Positions 11,551 to 21,359 of a stretch of 64,000 nucleotides of DNA are shown one piece after another (position 1 is the first letter of the stretch; every line of letters begins with the position of its first letter). Origin of the DNA: Saccopteryx bilineata (lineage: Eukaryota > Chordata > Mammalia > Chiroptera > Emballonuridae). The notes below the pieces were generated by a model. The model was not told the DNA's origin. It saw only the letters and a program-made list of their open reading frames with translations, and did not search any database. A program made the position numbers and the translations under genes. The stretch is from contig NC_089495.1 of NCBI RefSeq assembly GCF_036850765.1, positions 24,830,875 through 24,894,874 of the forward strand, written 5' to 3'.

Positions 11551-11964
11551 TGTTGAAAGTAGTGATTTTAGCATTTACAGTAATATTTAAAAAATAAAAA
11601 AATGAATCAATTGATCACTGAGTTTTGACAGGTCAGTGAGGTGAACAACCAACTCTAGATTTATGGCTCCCAGTTCTAGTTTGTCACTGCTGTTGTAGAA
11701 GTTGACACCAGTCCGTCCTGGGAATTACAGTCTTAGTAACATTGTCCCGCTTTGGTGAACTATTTTCCCTCTTTTCTTCTATTAAAAAGAGAAAAAGAAA
11801 CTCTCAGGCAAGTATTAATAAGGACATAAAATTATTCCAGGCTTGATTTGGAACTCTGTGTTTTGGAAATAAAATACATAATATTGAACAAAGCTGCAGC
11901 CTGTGGGAGTTATTTTCTAGGTCTTTGCTCTCAGGGCTGATATCCCAGGTAGACAGAGCACTTT

Positions 11965-12135
11965 CAGAGGTCCCCAAACTTTTTACACAGGGGGCCAGTT
12001 CACTGTCCCTCAGACCGTTGGAGGGCCACCACATACAGTGCTCCTCTCACTGACCACCAATGAAAGAGGTGCCCCTTCTGGGATTGCGGCGGGGGGCCGG
12101 ATAAATGGCCTCAGGGGGCCTCATGGGGATGCCTG
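11965..12135. mobile_element. Nonautonomous hAT relic (CAGAGGTCCCCAAAC type)
   Basis: The left end CAGAGGTCCCCAAAC and the degraded right end GGGGATGCCTG match the inverted-repeat style of bat hAT elements that I recall (CAGGGGTCCCC ... GGGGACCCCTG). The interior includes GGCCAGTTCACTGTCCCTC and CTCACTGACCACCAATG. No clear 8-bp duplication survives. At 171 bp it is shorter than the copies I recall, so an internal deletion is likely. Confidence 0.75.
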
Positions 12136-12232
12136 AATGAGGAGTCAAAATTCCATTCCCAGATCCATTGCTTAGCAGCTGCATTTCTTTAAACAAATTT
12201 TCATCTTTCAGAGACTTGAGTTTTCTAGGTCA

Positions 12233-12445
12233 CCCTGGTCGGCAAATTGCGGCTCGCAAGCCACATGTGGCTCTTTTGTCCCTTGAGTGTGGCTCTTCCA
12301 CAAAATACCACATGCAGGTGCTACCTCGGTAAGGAATATACCTACCTATATAGTTTAAGTTTAAAAAATTTGGCTTTCAAAAGAAATTTCAATCGTTGTA
12401 CCATTGATATTTGGCTCTGTTGGCTAATGAGTTTGCTGACCACTG
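12233..12445. mobile_element. Nonautonomous hAT relic (TGGTCGGCAAA type)
   Basis: The ends CCCTGGTCGGCAAATT and AGTTTGCTGACCACTG are imperfect inverted repeats. The interior has GGCTCGCAAGCCACATGTGG and GTGGCTCTTCCACAAAATACC. The family resembles bat hAT miniature elements, but I cannot name it exactly. The flanking 8-mers do not match, so the TSD has decayed or the edges are off by a base or two. It lies 97 bp downstream of a different hAT relic. Confidence 0.75.
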
Positions 12446-12453
12446 TAGAATAT

Positions 12454-13728
12454 AAAATGGTAGGGTGAGTCTAGAGAGCTTCCTTAGATCAAATTCTTTT
12501 GGGAATAGACTCAGAGAGAGAAATCTGACCACAGTGAGTTGACTGGGGAGTATTCTTAGAAATAATCTGTGAAGGAGTTGAACTAGTTTATTTACAGCAG
12601 GGTGCTTGGCTGATTCTACCAGCTCTAGAGCTGGGACGCCCATTCAGAGTTGTCCTGAACCACATGGGGGTCAGCCTTTAGGCACTTGCATGTCACTCTG
12701 TCGAGTCTTTGGAGCTGTACCTTAGAGAAAGCTGTGGCGTCAGAGAAGAGGACTCAACAGCCGAGAGCAGTTCCTGGAGAAAGAGTGAGCTATGGGTTGT
12801 CATCAGGCACTGTTTCTCCAGCAGTGTGGGACATGAGTGTCTCCAGAGGCTGGATATGGGCGGCATACCCTGGCACCTACCGTGACAGTCACAGCATTAT
12901 TTTTCCTATTAAATTCTTTGATGTTCAAGTATTGTACAGTTAGTGATATTAGGGTAGTTTTGTCTATATTTATATGTTGGTCCTCATGAAATTTGTTCTC
13001 TTCTCTGTATGCTATTTTTTCCCCATCTCTGGAGTTCTGCATTCTCATGTCCACCTAGTTTCGCTGTTTCTATTGTCCCCCTTTTCAGACAAAAGAGCAC
13101 TGCATGAAAATTTCTTTTGAATTTTTATGGGAAGCAAAATATCCATAAAGTTATCATTATAAAAGTCTCAGTGACTTAGTATCTTCCTTCAGCTTCTGTT
13201 ACTACTACTATCTTTATTTTTCCATTACAAAGCTTCTTCCTCCTACCTGCAGTCCATTGTTCATCACCTTCCCCACCAATTTATAGCCAAATAATTTGCC
13301 ACTTTGCAATTTAATCTTCATTAACAAATGCCTTAACAAAGAGAAAGTCACCTTTTACCTATATTCAAAATCATATGCCCTGGGGATCTTTTCATCAAAA
13401 TGAGAATTAATGTTGAGATAATGGAAGGAAGTGTGAGCAGTGTTAGTAAAGAGATTGGAAGGTGGGTAGGAAGAGTGGTATATGATTAAGAGATGATCAT
13501 CATGAACTAGACCCTGACATATGCTTGTGAGAGCATGATGACCTAGCTTTGAATATCTGATTTAGGAAGTTGCACAGATGTCTGGACTTTCATAAAGTTT
13601 AAATGTCATTAATCAGTATCTTAGGTCAGCTTAAGCAATAAACTATGACAATGTCAAATGGAACTGAGACATATAAGGTAAGAGAATTATGAAGAAATTT
13701 TTAAAATGCTGTAAAAGAAAAAGAAGGG
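12454..13728. other. Unique intergenic sequence
   Basis: No recognisable gene or repeat. Open frames of 73-85 codons at 12.4-13.1 kb carry no recognisable motif. Confidence 0.45.
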
Positions 13729-13930
13729 GCCTGGACCGGGTCACTCAGTTGGTTAGAGTACCATCCCAAAATGCCAAGGTTGTCAGTTTAATCTAGTCCC
13801 TGGTCAGTCAGGGCACATATGGGAAGCAACCAGTGAATGCACAATTAAGTGGAACAACAAATGAATGCTTTCTCTCTCTCTCTCTCTCTCTTTCTTCTCT
13901 CTGTCTCTCTAAAAGCAATCAATAAAAAAA
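13729..13930 (+). mobile_element. Ves-like tRNA SINE
   Basis: It runs GGCCTGGACCGGGTCACTCA, then GTTGGTTAGAG, then GTCAGGGCACATATGGGAAGC. It ends with a (CT)n run and AAAGCAATCAATAAAAAAAA. Flanking purine runs (AAAAGAAAAAGAAGG / AAAATAAAGAAAAGG) could be a TSD but are low complexity. This head and tail class is the one I know as Ves from other bats. Confidence 0.85.
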
Positions 13931-14249
13931 ATAAAGAAAAGGAAAGATGGCAGTTATTCAGATTCCTAATGGGACAGCCGACATACTTGAGATTTTATCC
14001 TTTAGATGTGAACAATTTGCTATTTTTGACCCTACTGGAAAAATAAACAAAAAATAAACCAAACAGACACAAGAGTACCTATCATGGGTCCAGTTTTATT
14101 CTACTTCGAGAAGGTTCTCTAACCCCCTTCAGAAAAGTCCAATCAATCACTTCTCTGTATGCTCCCATAGTCTTCCTTGGAGATTTTAATCACTGCACTT
14201 CGGACACTCTATTATAGCTAGTTATTTCATGTAAAAAAAAAATCTGTTC

Positions 14250-14490
14250 AGTTGCTCCTATGTGGAAGTCATTAATCTAAATGATTTACAAGTGATAATT
14301 TGTCTGATCTTCATAACAACTCTATAAAGGTAGTACTATTATTTTGACCAATACAGATATGGAAACTGAGGCATAGAATGTTGAGTGCATCTCCCATGGT
14401 CTCATAGCTAGTAAGAAGAAGGGCTGGGAATCAATCCCAGGGGTTTGGCTCCATATTGCATGCAATTAGCCACTATGCCATGCAATCTGT
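14250..14490 (-). repeat. MIR relic
   Basis: On the plus strand the sequence runs as the reverse of MIR, with TCATAACAACTCTATAAAGG, ATGGAAACTGAGGCATAGA, CTCATAGCTAGTAAG and the old B-box region AATCAATCCCAGGGG. This is a near full-length ancient copy. Confidence 0.85.
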
Positions 14491-14534
14491 GTCCTTTGCT
14501 AGCTTGTCTATTATGCCCACTAGACTGTGAGAAA

Positions 14535-14960
14535 ATGCTCTACTTCTTATGTAAAAAATAACTTTTTTTATTATATAAGTAATACTTGGTCATTGTAAAA
14601 CTTAATGCCTAAAATATACTAAAGAAAGAAAAGTTACCTGGAGTCCCATTACCCTGAACTAAACTTTTGGTTTTTATCCTTTCATGCATTTATTTAATGT
14701 ACCACCCACCCACACTCATCCACAGATAGTGAAATGGGACCATGTCATCTTCTTTTATATCTTCTTCCAAGAATAGCCTGTCCTGGTAAGGCTTGTTAAA
14801 AATTGATGTGTAAAAAATCCATTTGTTTTTTGCTCTTATGGTCTCATGTCTCATCTATGTTGATGAAAATCATTGGTCATTCAAAAAATGGGATCATATT
14901 AAATGTGGCTTTTTTATGCTGTTTTTCTCACTCTATAATCTCTCCAAGTTACCTGGCAAA
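14535..14960 (-). repeat. Old LINE-1 3' region (antisense), probable
   Basis: The succession matches antisense 3' ends of old L1M-type elements as I know them: AATACTTGGTCATTGTAAAAC, a later TGGGATCATATTAAATGTGGC and TTTCTCACTCTATAATCTC. Divergence is high and the exact family is uncertain. Confidence 0.5.
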
Positions 14961-15150
14961 CCCAAATTCATTCTTTTCACCAGCCCAACACTCATCTCAT
15001 AGTGTATCATCTCTCACACAGGCAGCTGTTCTCCCATGACAGGGACTTCGTTTTCAGCTCTGGGCTATCGCAGATAACGGAAGGACTATGATGTTAGCCC
15101 TTGTATTTCTGACATTGTGCTGGGCACAGTAGGATCCCCTGAATGAATGT
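14960..15150 (+). repeat. Possible L2 3' fragment
   Basis: CATGACAGGGACTTCGTTTTC followed by GTGCTGGGCACAGTAGGATC and CTGAATGAATG resembles the last part of L2. It is short and diverged. Confidence 0.45.
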
Positions 15151-15790
15151 AGATTAAATTGAAAAATAAATCATATTTTAGAAAGAGTGAACTAGTTTTT
15201 CCTTAACTTACAAAGTGGGTATGATTCTAAATAAATACAGAATAAATAAAATTGTAGTGAGGCCATTGTATGAGAAGAGCTTATTATTAAAAAGTCTCAT
15301 TTGTTTTCAAAATTAAGCAATTGCCACATTCTTTTATTTTTTATTTTTTGACTGACGAAAAATCAGTTTTTCATACAGAATGTTAGCTTGAAGTGACCTT
15401 CTTGGAACAATATTAAAACACCTTTATCTATATACAGTTTGCTTCTCAGGTACTTTGTGATCTGGTCTTATTTTCCTACCACTGCTGTGTATAAATGCAT
15501 GTTCTGCCCATACTAAGCTACTTCCAGTCACATAAGCACAATAGGTTTTCTCAAACTGTTCCAGTAGAGCCCAAGCTCTATGTGGATCAGGCATCCCCAA
15601 TTCGACTTCCCTGCACAGTGGGACACTCCTGCTTAACAGCATGGCTGGCAGCCTCTTCCATACTACTCTTGAGGCAGCTTGTGAGGATTCTACTTATCAG
15701 TGCTGAGAACAGCTGCCACCAGAGGAAAGATATGACCAACACACAAGTTAGCTGCAAGAATCACACAGGCAGTTTATTACTCACAAATCC
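15150..15790. other. Unique intergenic sequence
   Basis: A 113-codon frame (15495-15836) has no recognisable motif. No repeat could be named. Confidence 0.4.
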
Positions 15791-16045
15791 TTTTGGCCTC
15801 TTCCTCTGCAAAACTTACCTCATTCCCTTCTCCTGATCACCATTCACATCCATTCATTTGCTCCTCTAGAACTATCCTATGCTAAAACATGGTACTTACA
15901 CCTTCTATTTGAACTCACCTCTATCACCTACAGGACTGTGATTGTTTTTTACAAGACTGAGTTTGTCTTTTCCATTTCTTTCTCTGGTATAGTCTTGTGT
16001 CGAGCATGTAGAAGAGGCTCAAAAATATTTGTCGAATATATGAGA
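15790..16045 (+). repeat. L2 3' end relic
   Basis: The stretch ends with the typical L2 layout: GAGTTTGTCTTTTCC, a spacer, GTCGAGCATGTAGAAGAGGC, TCAAAAATATTTGTCGAATA. This corresponds to the summary line of L2 tails (release of a GCTCAATAAATATTTGTTGAATGA-like end). Confidence 0.6.
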
Positions 16046-16427
16046 ATCAAAAAATAGCCTGGTTGGGTCATTCAGTGGGTTAGAGCATTATCCCAATGCA
16101 CAGAGGTTCCTGGTTCTATCCCAGGTCAGGACCTATAAAGGAACAGATCAGTGATGGGATTCAGCCTGCTCTTACCAGTTCAGCAGAACCCATACCTAAT
16201 TTTTTGAGTTGGATGAACCAGTTGTGAAAATGGCACTTGTAATCAGGGTTCTCTCTAAGGTGGGTACCTGGGAAGCCGCCCAATGTGGAAATCACAAATC
16301 GACGTTCCTTACTCTTTTTTAACGTTCATCTGCACAACAGCGTATTCCAAGTGCCCATAGTAATGTTCATTCTGTCCATAGGTGAAAAAAATTGCAAGTG
16401 AGAACGTCAATCAAGAAGCAATATGGA

Positions 16428-16830
16428 TTGGCCCTGGCCGGTTGGCTCAGCGGTAGAGCGTCGGCCTGGTGTGCGGGGGACCCGGGTTCGATTCCCAGCC
16501 AGGGCACATAGGAGAAGCGCCCATTTGCTTCTCCACCCCCGCCCCCCCTCCTTCCTCTCTGTCTCTCTCTTACCCTCCCGCAGCCAAGGCTCCATTGGAG
16601 CAAAGATGGCCCGGGCGCTGGGATGGCTTCTTGGCCTCTGCCCCAGGCGCTAGAGTGGCTCTGGTCGCGGCAGAGCGACGCCCCAGAGGGGCAGAGCATC
16701 GCCCCCTGGTGGGCAGAGCGTCGCCCCTGGTGGGCGTGCCGGGTGGATCCCGGTCGGGCGCATGCGGGAGTCTGTCTGACTGTCTCTCCTCGTTTCCAGC
16801 TTCAGAAAGAAAAAGAAAAAAAAAAAAAAA
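16428..16830 (+). mobile_element. tRNA-derived SINE, type A, full length
   Basis: The head is GGCCCTGGCCGGTTGGCTCA with B box GGTTCGATTCCCAGCC. The acceptor-like arms GCCCTGGC and GCCAGGGC pair. The body reads GCGCCCATTTGCTTCTCC, CTCTCTGTCTCTCTC, GGGCAGAGCATCGCCCCC and GGTGGGCGTGCCGGGTGG. It ends in CAGCTTCAGAAAG plus A-rich tail. The duplication GCAATATGGA flanks it (16418-16427 and 16831-16840). This is the most complete type A unit in the window, with a duplicated GGGCAGAGC(A/G)TCGCCCC module. It sits inside the hAT element. Confidence 0.95.
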
Positions 16831-16986
16831 GCAATATGGAAATATTTTTAATTAATTTTAATGGGTGACATTGATAAATCAGGATACATACGTTCAGAGA
16901 AAACATCAATGTGGAAATATCTTAAATACCAGTTTTATTGTTTTTTTCAGGTATTATTCAATATCTTTTATTAATATTTTAAAACT

Positions 16987-17305
16987 CTTTTTTTACACAG
17001 ACAGAAAGAGAGTCAGAGAGAGGGATAGACAGGGACAGAGAGATGAGAAGTATCAATCATTAGTTTTTCTTGCGCATTGTGACTCCTTAGTTGTTCATTG
17101 ATTGCTTTCTCATATGTGCCTTGACGGCGGGCCTTCAGCAGACCGAGTAACCCCTTGCTTGAGCCAGCGACCTTGGGTCCAAGCTGGTAAGCTTTTGCTC
17201 AAACCAGATGAGCCTGTGCTCAAGCTGGTGACCCCGGGGTCTCAAACCTGGGTCCTCGGCATCGTAATCCGACGCTCTATCCACTGAACCACAGCCTGGT
17301 CAGGC
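16987..17305 (-). mobile_element. tRNA-derived SINE, type C
   Basis: On the minus strand the head reads GCCTGACCAGGCTGTGGTTC. It has GGTTTGAGACCCCGGGG, then CAGCTTGAGCACAGG-like modules, and GGCACATATGAGAAAGCAATC. A perfect 12-bp duplication TATTTTAAAACT flanks it (16975-16986 and 17306-17317). It is the second SINE inside the 16149-17474 hAT element. Confidence 0.94.
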
Positions 17306-17559
17306 TATTTTAAAACTTATAATACAATCTAGTTTTGTGTATCTCTTTCATTGTTCTTATTTAAGTATTAAATGCATGAAATAATAAACTACCTTTTGGT
17401 ATATCATTCTTTTATCCTTAAAATGGTCATTAGGGCAGAAAACTGGTTGTTAAATTATTTGAATCCCACCACTGGAACAGATCAATGTTTCTCCCTCCCC
17501 CCCCACTTTTAAAATCAATCAATAAAAAATGTTTAAATCTTCTGCATTGGAATCCTGAA

Positions 17560-17800
17560 AACTGTTCAGTAACATCTAATATTTAAAAACTCATAGACAA
17601 AGACAGCAGTAGGGTGGTTACCAGAGGAAAAGGGAGGTAGGACAGGTGAAAGGGGATCAAATATATGGTGACAAAATGAGATTTGGGTGGGGGGCACATG
17701 ATGTAACATACAGATGATATGTCATAGAATTGTATACTGGAAACTCGTATCATTTTATTAACCAATGTTATCACAATAAATTTAATTTGTAAGAAAAAAA
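17560..17800 (+). mobile_element. 5'-truncated LINE-1 3' end
   Basis: GGTGGTTACCAGAGG, GATCAAATATATGGTGACAAA, GTCATAGAATTGTATACTGG and CAATAAATTTAATTTGTAAGAAAAAAAA form the L1 3' untranslated end. The same series recurs at 39.30-39.48 kb in the window, so both copies are from one L1 lineage. Only about 240 bp remains. Confidence 0.85.
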
Positions 17801-18292
17801 ATCTCAGTGGCATTTTAGAAAAATAATCTGGGAGCTCTGAAATTTTCCGGAGGGCACGGAAAAGGAGGAGCAAGACTCTGATCAGAAGTTGAGTGAATAT
17901 CCCCCGAGGCCCTAATTATCCAGACTTGGACAAAAGAAAGGCTCTCCAGGGCCTGCCCTCGTACTATAAGGAAGTCCCAGTTCAGGTGATTCATAGTCAA
18001 ATATTGGCATGTCCTCTGGCTAAGAAATATAAAAGCCACAAATTCCAGAGCCATTAGGCATATAAGATCGAGGGACTTTCTCAGTTATTTCTCCTTAGAA
18101 ATTGGTAACTGAAGAAACTGTTCAGAAAAGCAAGACAGGTAAAATGGAAAGTGAAATCAATTTCTGCTCAGAATTCAGCAAGTATACCAAGGCCAACAAA
18201 TTCATTGTTAAAATTAAATGCTACTGTTTTTGATATTTTGGCATTTCTTTTTCTGTCCTCTAGCAAAAGCTAAACAAATGATGAATATATGG
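17801..18292. other. Unique intergenic sequence, left edge of LTR nest
   Basis: No gene is visible. The last 20-30 bases may belong to LTR-1, whose left edge is unclear. Confidence 0.4.
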
Positions 18293-18446
18293 CCAGGAGC
18301 CGCTGTCATGGCCATTCACATGCAGGTTCGCATTTGATTCGGACAATGGAGCCAAGAACTGGTGGGCCATCATCTTTATCCTAGTTAGCACCCAGAAGGC
18401 AAGAAACACACACTGGGAAAACACTTCCCATTCCATTCAGGACTCC

Positions 18447-19733
18447 TGTTAGGAAGATAAAATATATTATGCTCACTTTGTTAAAGATGGTGCTGCCCAC
18501 ATGGAAGCCCGTCCCCCAAGTGATAATATTAGTTGCCCTTCTTGCTTGGGATAGGCGTGATTATATTAATGTGTGTTGGGGGAGGGCTTTCGCACCAAAA
18601 GGTTTTAAAAGGAAAGATCACCTTCTTCTAGGGAAGAGTGATTATGTTCTAGGAGAAGCCCGTGCTGGAGGAGAGCAGAAAAAGGCCACGTGGAGGAGAG
18701 GAAGAGCAGCCAAAATGGCGGAGAGCTGAAGGAGAAGCCAGTTTGTACAGAGTTTGTGCAGAGAGAAGGAGATGGGGAACAGAGGTGAATAAGTCTGGTG
18801 AGGTAGTGTTGGGCAGCTAAAATGTATTATGCTCACTTTGTTAAAGATGGCGCTGCCCACGTGGAGGCCGTTGCCCAGGTGATATTAATGTGTGTCTCTG
18901 TGGGCTGTGGGCAGGCAGGATCCTTGTAGCCTGGGGCTTGGTTTTAGGACTAAGCCTTTCCCACCCTTTTTGATGTGGGGTGGTACAATCCCATCATGCC
19001 TCAGATAAGTGACTTTGTATTAGAGACTTCCCTTTTTTGTATATTGGATTAAAGGTTTTGATTTCTACACTATAAAATAGGGGCAGAATAGGAGCTTGTG
19101 CTCTTGGTTCCTGAGATTAGTATTAGAGAGCAGAGAAAGGCCACGTGGAAGAGGCCAGGAGAAGCAGCTAAGATGGCGGAGTGTTGAGTGAGAAACCAGT
19201 TTGTGCAGAGTTTGTGCAGGGAGAAGGAAGGAGATGGGGAACAGAGGTGAATAAGTCTGGTGAGCTAGAAACCTTTGATTCTAGGAAACTCGGATAAGTC
19301 AGTAGCTTTGCGAGCACTGAATGTGAGTGGGTTTTGGAGCTCAGTGTATGTTTTTACTTGCCCGCCGGGTGCAAGCTAGGATTAAAGACTATGGCTCATC
19401 AGTTTTTGGCTCCGTTGTTTCTTTACTGACTGTCCGAATCCAATGCGAACCTGCATGGGCCAGGCTGTTGTGATGGTGGCCTTGGCTTCTGGCTTTACAG
19501 GTAGAAACTTTGATTCTAGGAAACTCGGATAAGTCAGTGGATTTGGGAGCCCTGAATGGAAAGGGAAGTGTTTTCCCATTGTGTGTATTTCTTACCCACC
19601 AGGTGTGAGCTAGGATTAAAGCTAATGGCCCATCAGTTCTTGGCTCCGTTGTTTCATTACCATCTGTCCAAATCAAATGCAAACCTGCATGGGCCAGGCA
19701 GCTGTGATGGTGGCTGTGGCTACTGGCTTTACA
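18447..19733 (+). mobile_element. LTR-2: solo LTR inserted in LTR-1, split by LTR-3
   Basis: The 5' part is 18447-18806, starting TGTTAGGAAGATAAAATATATTATG. The 3' part is 19505-19733, with GATTCTAGGAAACTCGG, poly(A) signal ATTAAA near 19615-19620 and the end GGCTTTACA. Its flanks ACTCC (18442-18446) and GCTCC (19734-19738) form a 5-bp duplication with one mismatch. LTR-2 lacks the TATA-containing U3 segment of LTR-3 and has its own segment instead (about 18540-18660), so it is a subfamily variant or deleted copy. It starts with TG and ends with CA, as expected. Confidence 0.85.
18807..19499 (+). mobile_element. LTR-3: complete 693-bp solo LTR inserted in LTR-2
   Basis: It starts TGTTGGGCAGCTAAAATG and ends CTTCTGGCTTTACA. 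A perfect 5-bp duplication GGTAG flanks it (18802-18806 and 19500-19504). The TATA box is TATAAAATAG at 19071-19080 and the poly(A) signal is ATTAAA at 19381-19386. U3 contains AAGATGGCGCTGCCCACGTGG and a second AAGATGGCGG. No primer-binding site or viral gene follows, so this is a solo LTR left by LTR-LTR recombination. The 5-bp duplication fits class III (ERVL-like) habits better than classes I or II, but the family is not named here. Confidence 0.9.
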
Positions 19734-20150
19734 GCTCCCAAAGCCACTGATTTATCTGAAGTTTTCTACCTCACCAGCCTTAATCACCTCTGTTCCCCAT
19801 CTCCTTCTCTCTACACAAACTCTGCACAAACTGGCTTCTCCTTCAGCAGTCTGCCATCTTGACTGCTTCTCCTCTCCTCCACGTGGCCTTTCTCTGCTCT
19901 CCGCTAGCGTGGGCTCCTCTGCCCCATTTTATAGTGTAGAAATCAAAACCTTTAATCCAATATACAAACAAGGAAGTCTCTGATACAAAGTCACTTATCT
20001 GAAACATAATGGGATTCCTCATGAAAGTGCATCACCCCACATCATGTAACAGTCAAGGGTATGGGGAAAAGCTTAGTCTTAAAACTAAGCCTTAGACTAT
20101 AACAACCCAGCCTGCTTACAGCCTGTCCCCCACACCCAATGCAAACTAGA

Positions 20151-21350
20151 AGCAAGCAAACATATACATCATATTTAAAAACTTATTTGACCAACAGAAA
20201 GTCATTACCAATAATTAATATAAACAGGATTTGAATTCAGGCCATAGAGAAGGTGGCCATCTGCAGAGAATGATTTTAGGAATACTATGTAGAAACCTTT
20301 GCTTCTAAACATATCAACTTATTTCTTTGGTGTAAGATAATAGAGGTTTTTTATGTGCTTAAATGCAAACCTTCCCCAAATCTTACAGTCCATTTATAAT
20401 TCAGTGTGGGTGAGTTGATGAAATCATTTCCAGAAAACAATTGTGACTATAGAGTGCAAACATTTATCCTTTATTCTCCCCTGTCCTCAAGCATGCAGTG
20501 ACCTTAAAGCTCTGGGTAGCAATTCTTCACCAAAGGATTGTTAGCCTGGGGCCAGGAGGATATAGCATTTATGCTTAATAAAATATTTGTAATGCTTCAG
20601 GACCCAAAGCCCACCAAGGAGACTTTCTGAAAGCTCCCACGCAGAAAGGCTCCTCAGTGCTGGAAATAACAAATTACATGTGCAAATGAATAAAGACTTT
20701 AGTGCTTCACACATAGATCTTCCCTACATTTGTTCTATAAATAAGATTATGTAAGATGGACTGGTAGACGGAGCCCCAGTTTATGGTCCTGACTCTGGTA
20801 CAATTGCTATAGAAATGATTCTATCTAACATATACTTCCTTATCTTTTTGGTACTAACTTACCTTGGACCTTAGTTACAATACTTCTTCCCTGAGCCACT
20901 TCTGAAAAAACGCAGCTCAATGAGAGTGATCTCTTCACTCTGCTAAGGGGGATATGGGCTCCACAAAGAAGCTCACATGGGCAGGTTATGTCTCTGAGCA
21001 TCTGCTACAGAAAAGTACACACCCAGACAGCCAAGGGCAAGACTGACATCTCTTTTCACCTACACATGTGCACACACAAACACATGCATGCACAGACAGG
21101 CACACATACATGAGCACACAGACACATGCATGCATGCATATACACATGCTCTGAACCTGTATCCAAAGGAGAGCACGGCTCAGTATAAAGCAAGGGGCAC
21201 CATGGCTGCCCAGAGAAGTTGCTCAGTACCCTACATTTAGGGAAGTCTCCTAATCCAGGGTGCTATCTTCATTTAATCCAAAGTAAAAGCTTTTATCTCC
21301 ACTTTTTTTTTTTAATCTTCCCATTACCCACTCCCTCCTTCTTTCTTCAC
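20151..21350. other. Unique intergenic sequence with a CA/CATG-rich microsatellite
   Basis: No gene is visible. An imperfect (CA)n/(CATG)n tract lies at about 21060-21152, mixing CACACA with GCATGCATGCAT. Confidence 0.5.
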
Positions 21351-21359
21351 ACATTTCCT

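Larger units (their letters stand above)
16149..17474. mobile_element. Nonautonomous hAT element with 8-bp TSD, host to two SINEs
   Basis: The ends CAGTGATGGGATTC and GAATCCCACCACTG are a 14-bp inverted repeat with one mismatch. The flanks are a perfect 8-bp duplication GAACAGAT (16141-16148 and 17475-17482). Subterminal CAGTTCAGCAGAACC and GAACCAGTTGTGAAA on the left pair with AACTGGTTGTTAAATT on the right. No transposase frame is present. Removing the two inserted SINEs leaves about 600 bp. It lies inside an older Ves-like SINE. Confidence 0.93.
16057..17530 (+). mobile_element. Ves-like SINE, split by a hAT insertion
   Basis: The first part (16057-16148) has GCCTGGTTGGGTCATTCAGTG, GGTTAGAGCATTATCCC and GGTCAGGACCTATAAAGG. 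The second part (17483-17530) resumes with CAATGTTTCTCCCTCCCC and ends in AAAATCAATCAATAAAAAAT. The two parts join when the hAT element and one copy of its 8-bp duplication are removed. The SINE therefore predates the hAT insertion. Confidence 0.88.
18293..20150 (-). mobile_element. LTR-1: oldest solo LTR of the nest, antisense, split
   Basis: The left part (18293-18446) is the reverse complement of the LTR 3' half: ATGCAGGTTCGCATTTGATT, GGAGCCAAGAACTGG, GGGCCATCATCTTTATCCTAG. The right part (about 19739-20150) is the reverse complement of the 5' half, with CTGCCATCTTGACTGC, CCACGTGGCCTTTC, and CATTTTATAGTGTAG (TATA region antisense). The two parts rejoin at CATTCAG-GRCTCC-CAAAG, the 5-bp duplication made by LTR-2. 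The 5' extremity of U3 is missing or too diverged, and both outer edges are approximate. It is an endogenous-retrovirus LTR without internal genes. Confidence 0.82.

Noticed and set aside
16367..16868. Overlapping frames of 62-128 codons on both strands
   Set aside because: All lie in the GC-rich body of the type A SINE at 16428-16830. The same frames recur in other type A copies.
19502..19733. Tandem duplication of the LTR 3' half
   Set aside because: The GGTAG duplication shows instead that a complete LTR inserted into another LTR, so this piece is the displaced 3' half of LTR-2.
18447..20150. Complete provirus with internal genes
   Set aside because: No gag, pol or env-like frame and no primer-binding site lie between the LTR parts. 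Only solo LTR sequence is present.
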